A stretch of 64,000 nt of DNA, from positions 4,223,501-4,287,500 of the forward strand of contig OZ023187.1 in the NCBI GenBank assembly GCA_963995505.1, in the 5' to 3' direction. The notes under the pieces were generated by a model, which searched no databases, was not told where the DNA came from, and was given only the letters and a program-made list of their open reading frames with translations. The number at the start of each line of letters is the position of its first letter. Position 1 is the first letter of the stretch. Source of the stretch: Hypericum androsaemum (lineage: Eukaryota > Streptophyta > Magnoliopsida > Malpighiales > Hypericaceae). Shown one piece after another: positions 1-11,485 of the stretch. Position numbers and translations under genes: made by a program.

Positions 1-1242
1 GATTGGGATTATGGCTGCCTGGACCATGTTGCGTGTTCTCGTTTGAACTGGGACTTGGAGGAAGAGGTGTCGAACCACTCTGTTACTTCTATGGCTCTTC
101 CTCTTTTGCCTCTTATTTTGGATGATGTTGTCACAGAGGTTTTGCAGCTTCCTGCGACAGCATCTTGCTGGTGGTTTTGCATCTGAATTGCAGCTCCCTG
201 CTGTAGTGAGTGAGTTTGGTTCTCCGGGTGCAGGCAATGAGTTGATTTATGTGGAAGTTGATGATAGCCTTTTAGGCCATGGCAGATGAGGGAATGGTGG
301 ATGCTCGGGAGGTCGTTGCTCTGCAGGTCCCTGTTGCTTTGGTGGTTGTTGATGAGTTGCAGTGTCCTGCTGAAATTGGTGTAGATGCTCCATCAATTGC
401 TGATTGTGGGGAGGGCCGGCCTATTCGAAGATTTGCCTCTGTTTAAGTGCGGCCATGTTGAGGCTGGATGCAGTGCTACTCCCCTAGTCGCTGACCCTGT
501 TACTGACTTGCAAGTCTCCTTGGCTTTAGAGGAAGAGGTCTGGTTGAACCATCTCTCACAACTATTCGTTGTGGAGTTTATTCGAAATATGGAAAGAGAG
601 GAGACATCTAGGATGGCCACCTTCAACACCTTAAAGCCGAAAGGAGAAGTTCAGGTGGTGAAGCGGTCACCAAGTGGAAAAGATAAGGACATTCAAACCC
701 CGGTTCGGTCCAGCTCTCGAACGAGGAAGCCGACGAGCAAGGCGGTCGCTCTTACTAAGATTCCTCCGAAGAGGCTTACTATCAAAGCTCAAGAGGAAAA
801 AAGTCTTGCCTCTCTTTTGGGCAGAATTGAAGAACAAGCGAACAACGAACTTAGGCAAGCTCATTTGGCGATGAACACTTGGAACATGGCCGGGATGCGG
901 ACACCGCGTGCATCCTCAAGGGTCTTCGCGATGTAGCTACTGGTCATGGTAAGAACAAAGTCTTCCATCCTCCCTGAATTCCTTTGGCAGTTGGATATGG
1001 TGTGTACATCTTGGGAGTTTCTTTAGTTGCTTGCTTGGTATTTTTTACCGAGAAGCTTGTGGACGTTTTGAGGTTGGATTTTTCTTTCGATTTTGGGTTT
1101 GGGTGTTGGATAGTTTTTATCTTGTATTTAGCTACTTGATAGGTTCTATCTTACACCCATTGTGATGTAATTATCATGGTGTAACTACCCTTGGGGTTTT
1201 AATTGAGGAGTAATCAAATTTTACTTTTCAAAAAAAAAATGT
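1..1242 (+). mobile_element. Degenerate non-LTR-retroelement-like fragment with A-tail
   Basis: This stretch holds broken open frames (longest 385-936, 183 codons, rich in Lys/Arg/Ser and unrecognised) and ends in a short 3' tail at about 1130-1242. The tail carries a GTGATGTAATTATC motif, a GGAGTAAT motif and a run of nine A. A second copy of the same tail lies at 16130-16235, which is what suggests a retroposed 3' end. No reverse transcriptase or RNase H is visible here, so this would be an internally deleted or decayed copy. An alternative is a host gene 3' end that has been retroposed. The left limit is outside the window. Confidence 0.4.
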
Positions 1243-1678
1243 ATGTACCTGGAGACAGAGAAGTTGTGAGTGGAAGTGGATCTAGATCGATGAAATCTGA
1301 TTGCTGAGATTTTAGTGGATCTTCCAAGTTCACGTGACCGATGTGGTTTGAGGTTCAATCTGTTAGTTCATCTTGTTTATTATCATATGGAGATTCGCAT
1401 CCTGATGGGTTGTGTATTGAGAATGAATTGGCAGAATTACCAGCCGAACTTGTCTCTGGTTCGGTTATGGATGGATCCTCATGAATCAATCTTGCAGTCC
1501 ACTGACATCACATTTTCAAGGCAAGGGATTGATTGAATCTCCACATTCATTTGATATGAAACATGGCCTGGATGGTGGAAAAAGTGAGCCGGAGATTATA
1601 TTTTCCGGGAAGCTTGATGAGCAGCTCAAGGGATTTTACAGATGTAACTATGATGATGGATCATTGGGTTCCACCACC
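1243..1678 (+). other. Unrecognised, possibly decayed coding region
   Basis: A short frame at 1341-1484 (47 codons) and another at 1481-1720 have codon-like composition but match no family I recognise. The second reads into the hAT MITE at 1679, so if these were exons they are broken. Downstream host sequence resumes at 1926-1971 before the LINE. I assign no function. Confidence 0.2.
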
Positions 1679-1917
1679 CAGGGGCAGAGCCAGAAAATTT
1701 GGGGAGTGGGGGCAATATAATTTTTTGGGCCTAATTAGCATATGATAAGTCGGTAATAGACCATTCTGGTTTCAATTTTTAGGTTGATTAATTTTTTTGT
1801 GGGGTCAATTTTTTATTTTAGTGGAGACATACATTAAAAAATATACCTAATTATCAAATATATAAAAAATTAACTGGAGGCAATTGCCCCACTTCCCTTA
1901 ATCTCCCTCCGCCCCTG
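1679..1917. mobile_element. hAT-type MITE with perfect 8-bp TSD
   Basis: The left end begins CAGGGGCAGAGCCAG and the right end is the inverse of CAGGGGCGGAGGGAG. The inverted repeat continues inward (GGAGTGGG and GCAAT blocks are mirrored) for about 40 bp with gaps. The 8 bp on each side, 1671-1678 and 1918-1925, are identical (CCACCACC). An 8-bp TSD and CA...TG termini are the hallmark of hAT elements. There is no transposase, so it is non-autonomous (239 bp). The target is itself a CCA repeat, which slightly weakens the TSD argument, but the termini are clear. Confidence 0.85.
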
Positions 1918-2015
1918 CCACCACCACCCCCGCCCCTTTCCGGGCGGTTACCGGCAGCAGAACCGGATTTTTTTTTGGTTAGAAAGAGGGGCTAACACCC
2001 CTTATAAAAGTTTAT

Positions 2016-5000
2016 TCATAAACCTCTTACAACAGACCTTGGAAAGGCCACATCGCTAATATCCCTGAGAATGAGCTCACCAAGGCCACTCGGGGGGACT
2101 TCCATTACATGTGTTCCTAGCTCTAGGTTAAACCCAATATTAGCTACCCAATCCGCACTCGAATTCGCTTCTCGGTACACATGTTGAACCTTCACTGTCC
2201 AATCCCTTGATAAGATCTCCCGGATGTCTAAAAGTATTGGGGTCTCATGGGGTTCAGCACCAGTTGGAGATTGGAGCGCAATTGCAACGAGCATGGAATC
2301 TGTTTCCAGCATAACGTGTTTCTCGCCCAAATCCCATGCAAATTGAAGTCCTTGGAGTGCAGCCCAGAATTTGGCTGTTACACTTGTACAGCTTCCCAAA
2401 TAACTCGCGAAACCGCCCAGCCAAGATCCGTTGCTATCCCTCAAGATACCTTCGGCAGTAGCTTTCCGACTCGATGTGCGGTAGGCACCATTTGTATTCA
2501 GCTTTGACCACCCGCTTGGTGGTTTCTCCCATCCTATTAGCCTCTCATGCCTCTCATATACCGGAGCCATCTTTTCGGCAGCTTCCCAAGCTCCTTAATT
2601 TCCTTGACCCAATTACACAACGATGCAAGTGGATTAGGCGGACGAGGTTCACCCTCACCCCATACCTGGTAATTTTTCCACTTCCAAAACCAACACACTG
2701 CAGTAATAAAAACTGTGGTCCAATCAAGATTATTTAAAATGTTAGACTGCATCCAAGTAAGTAAATTGCATGTAAAGAAATCAGAAATGTTCCGTCCATG
2801 GGCACGGAGAAGCTTGGTCCAAGTCAGGCGAACTCCCTGGCAGTCACGAAGAGCATGCAACACCATTTCAATTTCATTTCTGCAGCACAGACAACTCGCA
2901 TTATCCGCCATATGTTTGTTGCACTGAACTGCATTTGTCATGATTCTACCGTGTCCCACGAGCCATATCGTGGTTTTCAACCTTTGCGGCCCCTTCCAGG
3001 CCCAAAGGTTTTGCCACATCCTATTGCTATCCTGAGTGTCCCACTCCCTAATCAAATCGTACGCAGACTTTGTTGTAAAGTTGCCCGAGGTTGATTTACT
3101 CCAGCTGATTTGATCTGGTCCTCTCTCTTCCCTGGGCGTGGCAGCTCCTGCACACTCCAGTTCCAACCGCCTTCAGGAAGAGTGGCTTCTTGCACACTGA
3201 TATCTAACAGGTTAATTGGAACTGGTTTCATTACAGAATTTAGGAGCAGCTGGTCATTGGGGAGCCATTTGTCCTTCCAGAAGGATATCGAGGCTCCATT
3301 CCTCATATTCCATTTGATCCATTGTTTGAGAATTGGCCATATGGAACTTATCGCTCTCCACAGGGGTGAGCAAGTTGGGCTGCAATCCGGAGGTGGGCAG
3401 GCTGTGTCACCTCTCACATATTTCCCCCAAAGAACCTGGGCCTATAAGGTCTCCCTATTCGAGATCAGATCAAACACTAGCTTCAGTAGTAGTGCCATAT
3501 TCTGATCCCGAAGGCGTCGGAATCCCAGTCCTCCTGCACATTTTGGTTTACAAACAGTTTCCCAAGCAATCAAATGTGGTCTTTTCTTATCCGTTGACGA
3601 GCCCCATAGGAAGCCTCGCTGTAACTTCTCTATATCATCACAAACACCAACAGGGATCTTCGCAGTTTGCATCGCATAAGTGGGTAAGGCCGATATGACT
3701 GATTTAGCAAGGGTTTCTCTTCCTGCAAAGAAAAGTTTCTCAACACACCATCCACTAAGTCGAGCATGAACCTTGTCTAGGAGAAATTGGTAGGTGCTCT
3801 TCGTCACACGCTCGTGGAGCAAAGGCATACCCAGGTACTTGCCCAGGTTGCGCGTGAGAGAGACCCCCAAATTCCTAGCAAGTTCTTTCGCAAGAGAGCT
3901 GGAGGTATTTTTAGAAACATATAGTTTAGTTTTTGCCTTGCTGATTTTCTGCCCTGAAACACTACAAAACTCATCAAGGATGTTAGCAATAATCCCAGTT
4001 TGTTGAGTGGAGGCTTCCGCAAACAATAGTAGGTCATCAGCAAAGAAAATATGGGAGAGTTTTGGGCCATCTCTCGAAATTGAGATTGGCTTCCACTCTC
4101 CACGGTTAATGCTAGCAGAAATGAGATGACCTAATCTCTCTAAGCATAGAACAAAGATATAGGGGGAGAGAGGGTCGCCCTGTCTTATGCCTCGCGTTGG
4201 TTTGAATGACTCGTTAGCTTCGCCGTTCCATAAGACCTGTATAGAGCAAGTTGTTAGACAGCTCATGATTACATCGATCAGGCGGGATGGGAGGTTAAGT
4301 GAATCAAGTGTTTCTTTTACGAAGGACCAACGAATGCGATCGTAGGCCTTCTCAAGGTCCACTTTGATTGCCATTAATCTCTTGCCCTTCCGTCGGGTCC
4401 TCATAGTGTGTATCACTTCTTGTGCCACAATGATATTGCCCGTGATGTGTCTGCCTGGCACGAAACTATTTTGGTGCGGGCCCACCCAGTTCGGCATGAA
4501 TTTTTGTAACCTAGCAGCCAAAAGTTTAGTAATAATCTTAAAGGAGACATTACACAAACTAATAGGCCTGAAATGTGCGGGGTACTCGGGATGGTCAATC
4601 TTAGGAATAAGGACTAATGCCATCGTGTTAACAGCTTCCGGGGACTCGTCCCCCGAGAAGATCCGTTGGATGTAGTCCACTAGGTTCTGATTGACCGTAT
4701 CCCATTGCTTTTGGAAGAAAGCCGCATGTAGGCCATCCGGGCCTGGGGATTTCAAAGGTGCCATAGCAAAAAGGGCTCCACGGATTTCCAAGGTAGTGGG
4801 GTTGGCTTGTAATCCCTCCTTTTCCTCCTGTGAAATCTGTTCAAAAAGGTTAGGAATAACGGCAGGTCCCCTATCATCCTCTTCCTCTGTGTATAACCTG
4901 CAAAAGTATGAGGTTAGATAATTGCGAAGCTCGGTCGGATTCGAGATCCAGTCTCCTGCTTCACTTTTTAACGCCTCGATCCTGTTGTGCTTCCTTCTCA

Positions 5001-6177
5001 CCAACGTCGTGGCGTGGAAGTACTTGGTGTTGCGGTCGCCATTCATGAGAAAATCCTTGCGAGACTTTTGTAACCAGAGGATCTCTTCCTGCTCTAAGAT
5101 CACCTCAAGTTCTTTCTTCAACTTTACTTCCATGTTGGTGAGGAATCTGTTATGTCCAACCGCTAGGGCCCGTTGAATTCCAGCGATACGGCTCGTAAGG
5201 TTTCTCTTCTTCTTAAAAATGTTTCCGAACACTTCCCGGTTCCAAATTTGGGCTTCCTTGGAAAATCTATCACATGCTTCAGGCAATTTAGCGATAGGAT
5301 CCCAAGCTTCCGTCACAAATTGGGGGAATCTCGGATCAGCTTGCCATGCCACTTGAAACTGAAAAAGCCTCATGCCTGGCCTGAGATTGGTAGGTGGGGT
5401 CGTCCGGATAAGGAGCGGGTTGTGATCATATTTTAATCGCGGGAGGTGCCAGACCTGGGCTTCAGGGAACCGAAGTCTCCAAGTGAGGTTTGCCAGCCCA
5501 CGATCAAGCCTCTCTGAAACCCCATTCCTTGTCCAGGTGAAGCGGGGTCCGATGAATCCCAAGTCCACCAATTGGGTTTCCTCAATCCACTTTTGGAAGT
5601 TGGTATGACGTCGCCCTCTTATAGGCCGGCCTCCAAGCTTACCATCGGCCGGAGTAAATATGTTGAAGTCGCCCGCCAATAGCCAAGGGATCGTAGTGTG
5701 CGAGGCTATTTCTGAGAGGGCCGGCCATAAATGTTCCCGGAGCTCCGGTCGTGGGTGTCCATATATTGCCGCAAAAGCCCACCCGCTGTTAACCTTCATG
5801 TGTACAAACTGTCTCTCCAGCTTCAAGATAGTTATGTTGATTTCCTGGTGCCTCCAAAGGATCCATATCCCTCCGGACTGACCTTGCATAGGGGCTTGGA
5901 TTACCTTAGAATAACCCAAGGTTTTAGCTATCTTCAGCGCTCTTGTCCCTGATACCCATGTCTCCAACAAAACAAGAATATCGGGTTTGTAGTCTCTTAC
6001 CATTTTCTTCGTAACACACCTAAATCTTTTGCTGGCTGCCCCTTGGCAGTTCCACACCAGGATATCCAGATCCATAGGGAGCGAACCTGGTGAGTTAGGC
6101 GGACTGCCTAGGCTTGGGTTAGGAGGACTCACTCCTTGGGCCTGAGCCCTGTTCCTGTGAGGTGGATTCTTTACCAT
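2016..6177 (-). pseudogene. LINE ORF2: endonuclease, reverse transcriptase, RNase H; broken
   Basis: The first frame (6177-3442, 911 codons) has an AP-endonuclease domain (ILVWNCQGAASK, LLAGDFN, RLDRGLAN) and a reverse transcriptase with the FFADDLLLF catalytic motif. A TAG at 3442-3444 interrupts it; the context suggests an original Trp codon. The same frame resumes (3417-3052) with the zf-RVT region. A frameshift near 3140 leads to 3166-2537, and another near 2575 leads to the RNase H domain (2570-2016). In RNase H the first catalytic Asp appears as Asn (KLNTNGA) and the usual Glu of the AEFWAL motif is Lys (AKFWAAL), while the LETDS Asp is kept. So both the frame and the active site are damaged. 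Confidence 0.93.
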
Positions 6178-7815
6178 GGCTCGTACTTTCCATTTCTAGA
6201 CCCTCCTGGTCATTGGTCAGCTCCATCTGGTCAACCTTGTCCTCTGGTGGTGGGCTGGGAGGTTCCATCTTCCCCGGATCTTTCCTCCAGAACTTTCCCT
6301 GAGTGGGGCAATCAGGTGGTTCCCCTTCAGCACAAGAGAACTCCACTTCTATTTCCATGGGTGTTGAAGGAGAAGGAGAGGACGAAAGGGGAGGCTGGGA
6401 AGCTAGTTGTTTGGTATTGACTAGGTATTTGTTTGGGGTGGGACGAGCTTGGGTCTGGGTAGGCTTCTGTTTGGGCATTTGAGAGGGGGTTAGTTTGGAT
6501 GTCAATGGCTGCTTGGGCCTCGGCTCTTTAGGATGGGCTGACTTGGATGTTGACTTGGACAGGGTCTTATCTCCCTTAGGAGGATTTGTCTTGGGCCCAT
6601 TAGTGGGCTTGACTTGTGTTTGGACTTTTGAAGAGCTTGGTGTCGAATTATGACCGTTGGGTTGGTCTTGGGAATTCTGGGCTATTGGCAGGTCCTCTTC
6701 AGTGACCGTTGTGAGCACTTCAAACCCGGATAATCTGGAATTGGTTCCCTGAATTTTCCCCTTTTCTTCGACAGGTGCGTGTTTACCCAGATTTGGCAAA
6801 TTGATGGGGGTGGTTTGATTAGCCACGTAAGCTTTCCTTCCCCGGGTCCGCCTATGGACCACCATCCAATCTCCAAACCGGTCCACAACCTCTGGTCGGA
6901 AAGCCGGCTCTGGCTGCTTCTGGTGAAACAATCTGTGACCTCCATGGCCGAGTGTCCGTAGATGCCGCACCCATAGCAAATAAGGTGTAGCCCTTCATAT
7001 TGGAGGCGTCTCACCTTCCGTCGTGCCCTGAACTTTGACCGAAGAGGCTTCATCAGGTCAACCTCGACACAAATTCTCGCAAAGCTTGCTCTGGCGAATT
7101 GCTCTGTGTTGGTGTCGATCCTAATTGGTGTACCTATGCTCATGGCAATGTTCTTGAGGAAGGCCATGTCATAGAAATCAATGGCCAGATCCGGTACTCT
7201 AACCCAGACAATCGCACGAGTGATTTCCGTCGTCGAATCAAAATCCGAGACCCATCTTTGGACAGTAACATACCTATCCGCAATCATCCAAGGACCATCC
7301 ATCAAGATGTGTTCATACTCGTGGTCCGATTGCGGCTTAACAAGGAAGTACCCATGCCCCAAATCAACCATGAAAAAATCTGCTGGTAACCCCCACAATT
7401 GCGCAAGTCTGCGCTTAAGGAAGGGGAAGGCAATTCGGGTTCCCAGCACCTTCACGATAAGTGATTTCCACCATGGTTTGCGCATCCGGACTTTGTCCTC
7501 CTTTGTTAAGCGAATGGTAGGACAGTCCGGGTCATCATCGCCTTCATCTTCTGAATCGCTCGACACTACCTCCTCATGTTCAAACATGTAGTGGTTGTTG
7601 GGGGGCGGTTGGTCTTCCCCAGAGTTCCCCATGGTAGCATCCCGGAACGTTAGCTTCCGACGTCTTTCCCCTTCCTTGGGTTGCTGGGGTACTGCCTCTC
7701 CGTTACCGGGGGCGTCAATGGACCCAGACTCCCCCCTCCCCTTTTTACCTCCTCTCGGAGGCGTTGGGTGTGGCTCAGGTGGCCCACCGGAGTCCCCCAG
7801 ATGGGGAGATTCCAT
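6119..7815 (-). pseudogene. LINE ORF1, DUF4283/zinc-knuckle RNA-binding protein, frameshifted
   Basis: The frame starting at 7815 encodes an acidic N-terminal segment and then a DUF4283-like domain (GYFLVKP, RAIVWVRVPDLAIDFYD). It ends at a CCHC zinc knuckle (CYGCGIYGH), where a frameshift near 6945-6965 moves the reading to the frame ending at 6119. That C-terminal half is a Lys/Pro/Ser/Gln-rich tail. In plant L1 elements ORF1 protein binds the element RNA and helps form the ribonucleoprotein for target-primed reverse transcription. The knuckle spacing after the His is abnormal, consistent with the indel lying inside or just next to it. The start at 7815 leaves a 5' UTR of about 107 bp to the element end. 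Confidence 0.88.
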
Positions 7816-8006
7816 TGATGAGCCCTAGAACTAGTTTAATTTTCTATTCAACCGAGAGAAAAATCTAGAAAGAGAGCTTTTTGAGGTTATTCAACCCAAG
7901 TTCGATTCTCTCACTTTACCTAGCAGAACCGGATTTTGGATCTTCTTCTTTTTGAACAGATGGAAAAGGCGTAGTAGTTTGTTTTCATTGAAGTATTGTA
8001 TTGATT

Positions 8007-8262
8007 GACAGCTGTGGGAGCAATTTAGTACAAGTTTTACTACAAACAGAAAGGTCCCTGAGGACAGTACATATACTGCCATAAACAGAAATGGTCCCTC
8101 AGGACAGGACAGTACATATTCTACCAAATTTACTTCAATATGCAATTCGATTTAGTTAAAATTCACCAGTTTGGTTCGGTTCTCTTCCAAGAGAACCCTT
8201 CCCTTTGAAGCAGTGGACCTTTCTGCTAGTAAATCTTGTACTAAATTGCTCACACAGCTGTC
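8007..8262. repeat. Inverted repeat (about 50-bp arms) upstream of the GH3 gene
   Basis: The arm 8007-8057 and the reverse complement of 8215-8262 match over about 50 bp with few mismatches and one small gap. The outer 28 bp, starting GACAGCTGTG, have one mismatch. The loop is about 157 nt and contains an imperfect ~40-bp tandem duplication (8044-8083 and 8084-8128). The right arm ends 260 bp before the GH3 start codon. It could be a small MITE, but I found no convincing TSD; it could also form a hairpin transcript. Confidence 0.7.
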
Positions 8263-8521
8263 ATAATTCTCTTCTTGTTCTAATCTACCTCTGCTCACTT
8301 TTTCCGTAATGGATAAAAAAAAAGGGTAAAAACTCTACCACATTTATCAAAATGTACAGAATTTCTTACAAAAATAAAGTATTTAACTTTTTCCTGAGAA
8401 AAGTAACCACCTTTGAGCTGTTTCCATCCTGCTGCTATTTAACATTACTTGTGCTACTATCTGCAGAAAAATAGAGGTTAATTAGCAGAAGAATAGAGGT
8501 TAGGTCCATGGAGAGAGATTA

Positions 8522-10910
8522 ATGGCTAGACTTGCCATTTGCCTTCTGGTGGTGCTGGTGCTGCTATGTGCAGCCTCAGCTAAAGCTACTGGTTACGTGA
8601 AGTATAAGGATCCGAAACAGCCCGTTAATGCTCGGGTTAGGGACTTGTTGAAACGGATGACATCGGAGGAAAAGATCGGACAAATGACTCAGATTAGCCT
8701 CAAGGTTGCCACTGCTGATGTGATGAAGAAGTACTACATTGGTGAGCAACTTCCTCTTGCTTTCTGTTTGCTAATAATGTGCAGTGATCGAGTTTGATTC
8801 GATTTCGTTGGTGTAGGGAGCATGTTGAGTGCTGCTCCTGCTGAACAGGCTTCCGCACAAACTTGGATCAACATGGCCAATGATTTCCAAAAGGGGTCTC
8901 TTTCGACCCGGCTCGGGATCCCTTTGATTTATGGGATAGATGCTGTTCATGGACACAACAGCGTTTACAAATCAACCATTTTTCCTCACAATGTTGGGTT
9001 GGGAGCTACTAGGCAAGTGTTTAGTTTTCTTTGTTGTTAGCAAGTTTTATTTGTTATGTTCAACCTTCAGAGTTTCTGGTTGACTAGGGATCCTGCCCTT
9101 GTTAAGAGGATCGGAGCTGCTACTGCATTAGAAGTTAGAGCAACAGGCATTCAATATGCCTTGGCGCCTTGCGTAGCGGTAAGTTTATGCTTACGATCTG
9201 TATACAAACAAGTCGTTTTCTTGATTCAATTTTCATGGAATTTTTCTTGGTTATGCAGGTTTGCAGAGATCTGAGATGGGGTAGATGCTACGAAAGCTAT
9301 AGCGAACATCCTCAAGTTGTTCAAGCTATGACTGAAATCATCCCTGGCTTGCAAGGAGACATCCCTGCTAAATCTCGAAAGGGCGTTCCATATGTGTCTG
9401 GAAAGTATGTAGACATAATCAGGTTATTAAATTTCTAACCTTTCAATTCGTTGAAACTCCGGCTGTCGACTAAGTTGCAGCGGCCCTAATATTCTGCTAA
9501 TGATACTGTGAACAGCAAGAAAGTTGCAGCTTGTGCCAAGCATTATGTTGGTGATGGCGGAATGACTGATGGTATCAATGCGAACAATACAGTGATAAGC
9601 CGACATGGATTGCTTAGCATTCACATGGCTGGCTACTACACCGCTGTTATCAAGGGCGTATCGACTATGATGGTCTCGTTCTCAAGTTGGAATGGAAAGA
9701 AGATGCATGCCAATCACGACCTTATCACGGGCTTCCTCAAGAATACACTTCGCTTCAGGGTAAACTGAGATGTTTCTGTAATGTTGACTGATGACACACT
9801 TGCAAGCAGGATAACTAACAACCTCGGACATGTTATGTATTGCCTCGGGGTTTTGTCATCTCAGATTGGCAAGGCATTGACAGTATTACCAGCCCGCCAC
9901 ACGCTAACTACTCGTACTCCATATACGTTGGAATTACCGCAGGCATTGACATGGTAAAGTTGAGAAAGACTCTTTTGTTGTTGTCCTTTGAGCAACCCTG
10001 ATCCTCGAACTCTCTTGCCCCCGGAATGCTGCAGATCATGGTTCCCTTCAACTACATGGAATTCATCGACGGACTGACATACCAAGTGAAGAATAAGATC
10101 ATCCCCATGAGCAGAATAGATGATGCAGTATCGAGGATTTTGAGAGTGAAGTTCACAATGGGCTTATTTGAATATCCGATGGCCGATAACAGTCTTGTCA
10201 ACCAGCTTGGAAGCCAGGAGCACAGAGACTTGGCAAGAGAAGCCGTCCGGAAATCGCTCGTGCTGTTGAAGAATGGTAATCCTGCAGACAAGCCATTGCT
10301 TCCCCTCCCTAAGAAAGCAAAGAAGGTTCTTGTTGCTGGCAGCCATTCCGACAATCTGGGCTACCAATGCGGTGGATACACAATCGAGTGGAAAGGTTTC
10401 AGAGGCAATAACCTCACCGTTGGTACCACAATTCTCAGCGCCATCAAAAGCACGGTTGATCACAGCACTGAAGTCGTCTACCAGGAGAATCCAGACGCCA
10501 TCTATGTTGAGTCAAATGACTTTTCTTATGCCATTGTTGTAGTCGGCGAGCATCCGTATGCTGAGACACAAGGTGACAGCATGAACCTGACCATTGCTGA
10601 CCCCGGCACAAGCACCATTCAGAACGTCTGCGAAAGAGTTGAATGTGTCGTCATCATCATCTCCGGACGCCCTGTTGTGATTATGCCGTATGTCAGCTCC
10701 ATCGATGCCCTAGTCGCTGCATGGCTGCCAGGAACTGAAGGCCAATGTGTCACTGATGTCCTATTCGGCAACCATGGCTTCACAGGGAAGCTTCCCCGTA
10801 CATGGTTCAAGAGTGTTGATCAGCTGCCTATGAATGTTGGAGACGAGCACTACGATCCTCTATTCCCATTTGGGTTTGGCCTGACAACTAATCCTGTCAA
10901 AGCCAATTAG
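8522..10910 (+). CDS. GH3 beta-glucosidase / beta-D-glucan exohydrolase-like, 7 coding exons
   Basis: I place coding exons at 8522-8741, 8817-9012, 9088-9178, 9259-9404, 9516-9759, 9849-9953 and 10035-10910. They sum to 1,878 nt, giving 625 residues, the usual length for plant GH3 exoglucanases. Residues 1-22 form a signal peptide ([15 protein letters not shown]), so the enzyme is probably apoplastic and hydrolyses wall beta-glucans or beta-glucosides. The catalytic nucleophile Asp lies in the ISDWQGID motif (about residue 305, exon 6). The GEHPYAE motif (about residue 506) matches the family acid/base region. Intron 2 has a GC donor (GCAAGT). Intron 5 lacks an AG acceptor: it reads GG at 9847-9848. 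A CTGCAG at about 8460 may end a 5'-UTR intron. AATAAA at 11009-11014 is a candidate poly(A) signal. If intron 5 cannot be spliced the gene is a very young pseudogene. Confidence 0.9.
9847..9848 (+). other. Defective 3' splice site of GH3 intron 5 (GG instead of AG)
   Basis: Exon 6 must begin at 9849 to keep the GFVISDW motif in frame with exon 5 (ending AGG at 9759). The two bases before it are GG in the context CCTCGG, one A-to-G change from CCTCAG. The next AG downstream (in ATCTCAG, 9863-9864) would shift the frame and remove the nucleophile. The other five introns have ordinary AG acceptors. Confidence 0.75.
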
Positions 10911-11485
10911 CCTTTCTATGATAATAATGATATAAACGTTATCTTACAGAATGGATTAAGAGGAGCAAAAAAGGCTCGGCACCTTCTTAATATTGTCACT
11001 TAGACCACAATAAAATTCCTCCTCTTTGTCTTCCCGCTTCTCTCTCTGATTCTCTCTCACAGTTTTGTAATTCAACTGCTCAGGGTGATCAAAAGGTGAT
11101 TAATACTTTAGGCCAACTCTAATTGGTACAAAAGTTACTTATTTGGCTAGAGAGAGTTCTGCAGCAGTTCTACATCCGAAGATACTAAAACTGGTGCAGA
11201 ACTTGCACATTTTAGCGAGGGAGACTTCAAAATTGCCACTTTATATGGCAAATGCCTGAATAAGTAACTAAGTAACCACCAAAATCAAACTGAAAGATGA
11301 AAGAACAAGCATGATTCTATTAGCCCAATATACACTTTAGAAACTAATTGGAAGAAGTGGTATTGGATTTACTTTCTTGTCTTCAATTTACACATTGTAT
11401 GACCATGTAATGTACTTGGTACAACAGATTATTTCCTCCTATTCATGTTCCACTTAGTACTCGAGGCAATGTAAACACGAGTTAC
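10911..11485. other. GH3 3' flank, no gene seen
   Basis: AT-rich flank containing the putative poly(A) signal at 11009-11014. The only clear coding signal is the minus-strand TRS130-like exon beginning at 11486. The exon that should follow it in that gene is not visible here. Confidence 0.5.

Larger units (their letters stand above)
1956..7937 (-). mobile_element. Full-length LINE (L1-type) with 16-bp TSD
   Basis: The element occupies about 1972-7921 on the minus strand. Its 3' A-tail is seen as a T-run at 1968-1976, and its 5' UTR is about 107 bp (7816-7921). The TSD AGCAGAACCGGATTTT is present at 1956-1971 and 7922-7937. ORF1 (7815 to 6119) and ORF2 (6177 to 2016) overlap slightly, as is usual for plant L1 elements. 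Both ORFs carry frameshifts or stops, so the copy cannot mobilise itself although its ends are complete. Confidence 0.93.
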
